A DNA stretch of 64,000 bases from Desulforapulum sp034007745. GTDB taxonomy: Bacteria > Desulfobacterota > Desulfobacteria > Desulfobacterales > Desulfobacteraceae. The notes beneath the pieces were generated by a model, which was not told where the DNA came from, ran no database searches, and was given only the letters and a program-made list of their open reading frames with translations. Positions 60,757 through 64,000 of the stretch are shown here, piece by piece. Where the stretch lies: contig JAVEQI010000008.1 of assembly GCA_034007745.1 (NCBI GenBank), positions 31,781 to 95,780 of the forward strand, written 5' to 3'. The position numbers and the translations under genes are program-made. The first letter of the stretch is position 1. Each line of letters opens with the position of its first letter.

Positions 60757-63474
60757 ATGACCATCAGACGTTTTTCATCTCGAACGGAAAGGTTGGATAC
60801 GGAATTCCTTGCAGAAACCCTGAAGGGGGCATCCAAGTATTTCCGTATCGCAGGTTATTTCAGAAGTTCGATTTTTGAGCTTGTTGGTGAGGAAATCTCT
60901 CAAATCTCAGAGGTGAAGATCGTCTGTAACTCTGAACTTGACATGGCTGATTTTCAGGTGGCGACAGGACGGGGTACAGCTCTTAAAGAACGCTGGAATG
61001 AGGTTGATGTGGAGGCCGAAGCTCTCTTGAAAAAAGAGCGTTATCAGCTCCTTGACAAGCTTTTGCAGGCCGGTAATGTAGAGATCCGGGTTGTGCCTAG
61101 GGAACTTCTGTTTCTCCATGGCAAAGCCGGGGCCATACACTATCCTGATGGCAGTCGTCGATCGTTCATTGGTTCTGTAAATGAATCCAAAAGTGCATTT
61201 GTCCATAATTATGAGCTGGTATGGCAGGATGACGATGGGGAAAGTGCCGACTGGGTAGAGCGAGAGTTCTGGGCCTTGTGGAATGACGGTGTGCCTCTGC
61301 CGGAGGCCATTTTTGCAGAGATAAATCGAGTGGCCAATCGCCGGGAGGTCACTATTGAAGCGTTGCGGCCCCATGAGGTCCCGGCCGCTGCCATGGCCGA
61401 AGCTCCAATATATCGGGGTGGCGAGCAATTGCAACCATGGCAGCGTTCGTTTGTAACCATGTTTCTTGAACACAGGAAAATCTATGGTAAGGCCCGCCTG
61501 CTTCTGGCAGATGAGGTCGGGGTGGGTAAAACATTGTCAATGGCAACCAGTGCCTTGGTTAGCGCCCTTCTGGAAGATGGTCCGGTCCTTATTCTTGCAC
61601 CGTCCACGTTAATGATTCAGTGGCAGATTGAAATGATGGACAGGCTGGGCATCCCCGCAGCCGTATGGTCTTCACAAAAAAAGGTGTGGCTGGGTGTTGA
61701 AGGTCAGATTTTATCCCCCAGGGGAGATGCCTCGTCCATAAAAAAATGTCCGTATACAATTGCCATTATTTCTACTGGGTTGATCATGCACCAGCGTGAA
61801 AACAATGAATTTATCAAAGAGGCGGGGATTTTACTTAAAAATCGATTCGGCACGGTTATTCTTGATGAAGCGCACAAGGCCAGGACGAGGGGCGGGCTTG
61901 GCGACAGGGCATCTGAACCTAACAACCTCCTTGCCTTTATGCAGAATATAGGAAAACGAACCCTGCATTTGATCCTGGGTACCGCAACTCCCATCCAGAC
62001 CAACGTCCGGGAAGTCTGGGATCTTTTGGGAATCCTTAATAGCGGTGCTGAGTTTGTTCTTGGTGATTCATTGTCCGGTTGGCAGGACCATGAACGGGCT
62101 ATTCCTATTGTGACCGGTAAGAGCCAGGTTACCAACGAACAAGAGGTTTGGCAGCTGTTAAGAAATCCGCTGCCGCCTGCTGATGAACATCACATTGTCC
62201 GGCAGATACGTGATTATCTTGGAATTGATCCCCAGTCTTTTTTTTGTGCACACAGGTTTAAAGATCTGGATTACATGATTCAGAATATGTGGCTTTCTGA
62301 GTGCCTTGGCTCCGTTTTTTTTAAAGAAAACAATCCATTATTGCGTCACACAGTTTTAAGAAAACGAAAACACCTTGAAGATGACGGACTGTTAGAAAAA
62401 GTCGGGGTCAATACTCATCCAATAACCCGAAACCTCGCCCAGTACCAGTCTCGCTTTGTTGGTCTTGCAATTCCAACCAACACCCCTTTTCAGGTTGCCT
62501 ATGAAAAAGCCGAAGAATTCAGCAAGTTGCTTCAATCCCGGACAAAGGCCGGCGGTTTCATGAAATCGTTGATGCTGCAGCGTATCTGTTCAAGTTTTGC
62601 ATCCGGCCTGAAAACTGCCCAGAAAATGCTCAGACATTCTATTTCCAATGAGAATGAGGACCAGATGGAAGAGGTGGAGCACATTCTTTCCGGGATGACT
62701 CCGGCAGAAATTGCCTGCCTCAAAGAAATAGAGACCCAGCTTTCACGGAAGGAAGCTGTCGATTCTAAGCTCAATACGGTGAGGTGGTTTTTAACTGAAT
62801 TCAGAACGGATGGAAAAACATGGCTGGAGCATGGCTGTATCATCTTCAGTCAGTACTATGACACAGCGGAATGGATTGCAAAAGAGCTTGCAAAATCCTT
62901 TCAAGGTGAAGTTGTAGCTGTGTATGCCGGTGTTGGGAAAAGCGGCCTCGTCCGAGATGAACAGTTTAACAGGGTAGAACGTGAAGTCATAAAGGCCGCC
63001 GTCAGAACCCGCGAAATCCGACTGGTAGTGGCAACCGATGCTGCCTGCGAAGGGTTGAACCTCCAGACATTGGGCACTTTGATCAACATCGATCTTCCCT
63101 GGAATCCGTCCCGGCTTGAGCAGCGACTCGGACGAATCAAGCGGTTTGGTCAGACACGTAAGTTCGTCGATATGCTGAACCTTGTGTACAGCGAAACCCA
63201 GGACGAGAAGGTTTATAACGTTTTATCCGAACGTCTGCGCGATACCTATGATATTTTTGGTAGCCTCCCTGACACAATCGATGACGAATGGATTGAAGAT
63301 GAACAAGAGCTTAAAGGCCGAATGAACGAATACATGCATGAAAGGAAAAAGGCTCAGGATGCTTTTACTGTGAAGTATCGTGGAACCATAGATCCTGATG
63401 CACATTTATGGGAACGATGTGCGTCTGTTCTATCCCGTCGTGATATTGTGAGCAAACTCAGCGAACCTTGGTAA
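60757..63474 (+). CDS. phospholipase D-like and SNF2-type helicase protein, anti-phage associated
   Basis: A 905-residue protein. The N-terminus (to about 180) is a phospholipase D-like domain with one HxK motif (LHGKAGAI, His121) followed by SFIGSVNESKSAF. A SNF2/Swi2 helicase core follows: Walker A DEVGVGKT (Lys258), motif II ILDEAHKAR (370-373 DEAH), motif III LGTATP, and motifs V-VI VATDAACEGLNLQTLG and RLGRIKRFGQ. The family is a component of DUF499/DUF1156 modules and of DISARM-like systems, where it translocates on or cuts foreign DNA. I prefer ATG 60757 (GAGGTG six bases before) to GTG 60748. Last gene of the operon. Confidence 0.9.
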   Translation: MTIRRFSSRTERLDTEFLAETLKGASKYFRIAGYFRSSIFELVGEEISQISEVKIVCNSELDMADFQVATGRGTALKERWNEVDVEAEALLKKERYQLLDKLLQAGNVEIRVVPRELLFLHGKAGAIHYPDGSRRSFIGSVNESKSAFVHNYELVWQDDDGESADWVEREFWALWNDGVPLPEAIFAEINRVANRREVTIEALRPHEVPAAAMAEAPIYRGGEQLQPWQRSFVTMFLEHRKIYGKARLLLADEVGVGKTLSMATSALVSALLEDGPVLILAPSTLMIQWQIEMMDRLGIPAAVWSSQKKVWLGVEGQILSPRGDASSIKKCPYTIAIISTGLIMHQRENNEFIKEAGILLKNRFGTVILDEAHKARTRGGLGDRASEPNNLLAFMQNIGKRTLHLILGTATPIQTNVREVWDLLGILNSGAEFVLGDSLSGWQDHERAIPIVTGKSQVTNEQEVWQLLRNPLPPADEHHIVRQIRDYLGIDPQSFFCAHRFKDLDYMIQNMWLSECLGSVFFKENNPLLRHTVLRKRKHLEDDGLLEKVGVNTHPITRNLAQYQSRFVGLAIPTNTPFQVAYEKAEEFSKLLQSRTKAGGFMKSLMLQRICSSFASGLKTAQKMLRHSISNENEDQMEEVEHILSGMTPAEIACLKEIETQLSRKEAVDSKLNTVRWFLTEFRTDGKTWLEHGCIIFSQYYDTAEWIAKELAKSFQGEVVAVYAGVGKSGLVRDEQFNRVEREVIKAAVRTREIRLVVATDAACEGLNLQTLGTLINIDLPWNPSRLEQRLGRIKRFGQTRKFVDMLNLVYSETQDEKVYNVLSERLRDTYDIFGSLPDTIDDEWIEDEQELKGRMNEYMHERKKAQDAFTVKYRGTIDPDAHLWERCASVLSRRDIVSKLSEPW

Positions 63475-63507
63475 AGTGTGTCCTGCTGAAGATCCGAAGA
63501 TGATCTT

Positions 63508-63568
63508 TCAGCTTCCATTGGCATAATCTGAAATCAGTTTTTCAGCCAGATCCAATACATCCGTCGAC
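63508..63568 (-). pseudogene. short C-terminal gene scrap at the right island border
   Basis: Minus strand codons read STDVLDLAEKLISDYANGS and a TGA at 63510-63508. The frame is cut at the right by the korB copy (63566-63692), so only the end of an unknown gene remains. Too short to identify; it might also be chance. Confidence 0.35.
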
Positions 63569-63692
63569 CAGGGTGAGGAGGAGACCCACACGATTCTCAA
63601 GACAACGGCCAAATCGCTCAATTCATTAGCAGAAGAACAGCTCTGCCCGGGAAGCGGCATCCTAGAAAAGATCCTTGATGGTTACAGGTGAT
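63566..63692 (+). repeat. direct repeat, right copy (second korB 3' end)
   Basis: Gap-free copy of 50428-50554. Translation in the same frame gives DQGEEETHTILKTTAKSLNS, then LAEEQLCPGSGILEKILDGY and the same TGA. The roughly 11 differences mostly keep or conservatively change residues, which suggests it descends from a second functional gene or a homologue and not from a recent duplication. Confidence 0.88.
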
Positions 63693-63738
63693 CTCACTAT
63701 AAGGTTTTTATGGTCTGTTAATGGGGGGAGGGGAAAAG

Positions 63739-63764
63739 TGCCGGCATTCTTTATAATACCGGCA
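63739..63764 (-). terminator. possible terminator of the transporter gene
   Basis: TGCCGG (63739-63744) and CCGGCA (63759-63764) form a stem with extra pairing (ATT/AAT) inside, 19 bp after the transporter stop on the minus strand; CTTTTCCCC follows on that strand. The T run is short. Confidence 0.5.
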
Positions 63765-63782
63765 TCCTTTCTACTGATTTTT

Positions 63783-64000
63783 TTATACCTGGTCAGCAAC
63801 AATATGTGGTTTTATAAAACGCCATAAAATAAAAGATATAAGTCCGCACAAGGATGCAAGGGAGCCGATATAAACTATTTTGTCCTGCCATTCCAGTGAC
63901 ACTACTGCCATTGAAATGGCTCCAAGAATAAAGTATGAAAAAATCATTAAAGATGAGGCAGTTCCTGTGTCTTCATTTACCTGCTCAAGAATAAGATTGT
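63783..64000 (-). CDS. Bcr/CflA-type multidrug efflux MFS transporter, incomplete
   Basis: The visible 72 C-terminal codons (from the right edge to TAA 63785-63783) read NLILEQVNEDTGTASSLMIF, then two membrane helices (SYFILGAISMAVVSL and VYIGSLASLCGLISFILW) and end FIKPHIVADQV. The motif with TGTASSL and the two closing helices match the end of Bcr/CflA-type major facilitator drug exporters. The gene continues beyond the window. Confidence 0.72.
   Translation of the reverse strand, partial: NLILEQVNEDTGTASSLMIFSYFILGAISMAVVSLEWQDKIVYIGSLASLCGLISFILWRFIKPHIVADQV

Overview
The window is most consistent with a sulfate-reducing deltaproteobacterium of the Desulfobacterales type. It holds dsrA-dsrB-dsrD with a cobyrinate a,c-diamide synthase gene, a four-haem cytochrome c3, a paired MinD/NifX-type cluster of the kind found in sulfate reducers, a 2-oxoacid:acceptor oxidoreductase, and a predicted selenocysteine enzyme. 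The sequence is a draft scaffold: 100 N at 9870-9969 are flanked by two identical 127-bp copies, so the gap is probably an unmerged contig overlap.

Layout. 1-3468: an incomplete flavin disulfide reductase and a phage-shock locus (pspA-pspB-pspC opposite pspF, with a sigma-54 promoter before pspA). 3553-8026: CcdA/thioredoxin pair, zinc-ribbon protein, cyclophilin, Kef-type cation antiporter. 8023-13200: serB, a repeat-rich stretch, and a decayed glycerol-3-phosphate (glp) locus in which glpR, glpA and glpB are all broken; glpB is cut by a small inverted-repeat element. 13287-17117: RNA helicase, twin-arginine translocase genes tatA/tatC, cytochrome c3. 17423-23807: dsr operon plus an unknown protein and a TPR protein. 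24325-30486: DapA-like lyase, Fe-S MinD ATPases, NifX-like proteins, and an FAD/NAD disulfide oxidoreductase whose catalytic cysteine position is an in-frame UGA followed by a hairpin with a GGUCU apical loop. 30741-45829: mostly single housekeeping or unknown genes, including an endonuclease Q-like protein with only a scar of a helicase behind it, a fluoride channel, AsmA, a low-GC YidE-type transporter, and a ParB/AsnC fusion. 45918-50553: a three-gene 2-oxoacid oxidoreductase operon.

50561-63692 is an accessory island with a seven-gene, tightly overlapping operon: DUF499 ATPase, DUF3780 protein, DUF1156 DNA methylase, DUF262 protein, DUF3696 ATPase, an unrecognised 326-residue protein, and a phospholipase-D/SNF2 helicase. 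The core resembles known predicted anti-phage modules related to DISARM; the DUF262-DUF3696-unknown trio looks like an inserted cassette. The island is bracketed by two 127-bp direct copies of the 3' end of the oxidoreductase beta-subunit gene, one in the gene itself and one at 63566-63692. No integrase is visible. The window ends in an incomplete Bcr/CflA-type multidrug transporter on the minus strand.

Dispersed repeats are prominent: an inverted-repeat element family (13068-13200, 14979-15060, 17163-17408, 23854-23933), a large hairpin element at 9546-9723, and a mosaic of GTGTCC/GGACA and TTAGC repeats (4969-5125, 9291-9510, 9756-9803, 28180-28285). No tRNA, rRNA or CRISPR array was seen.
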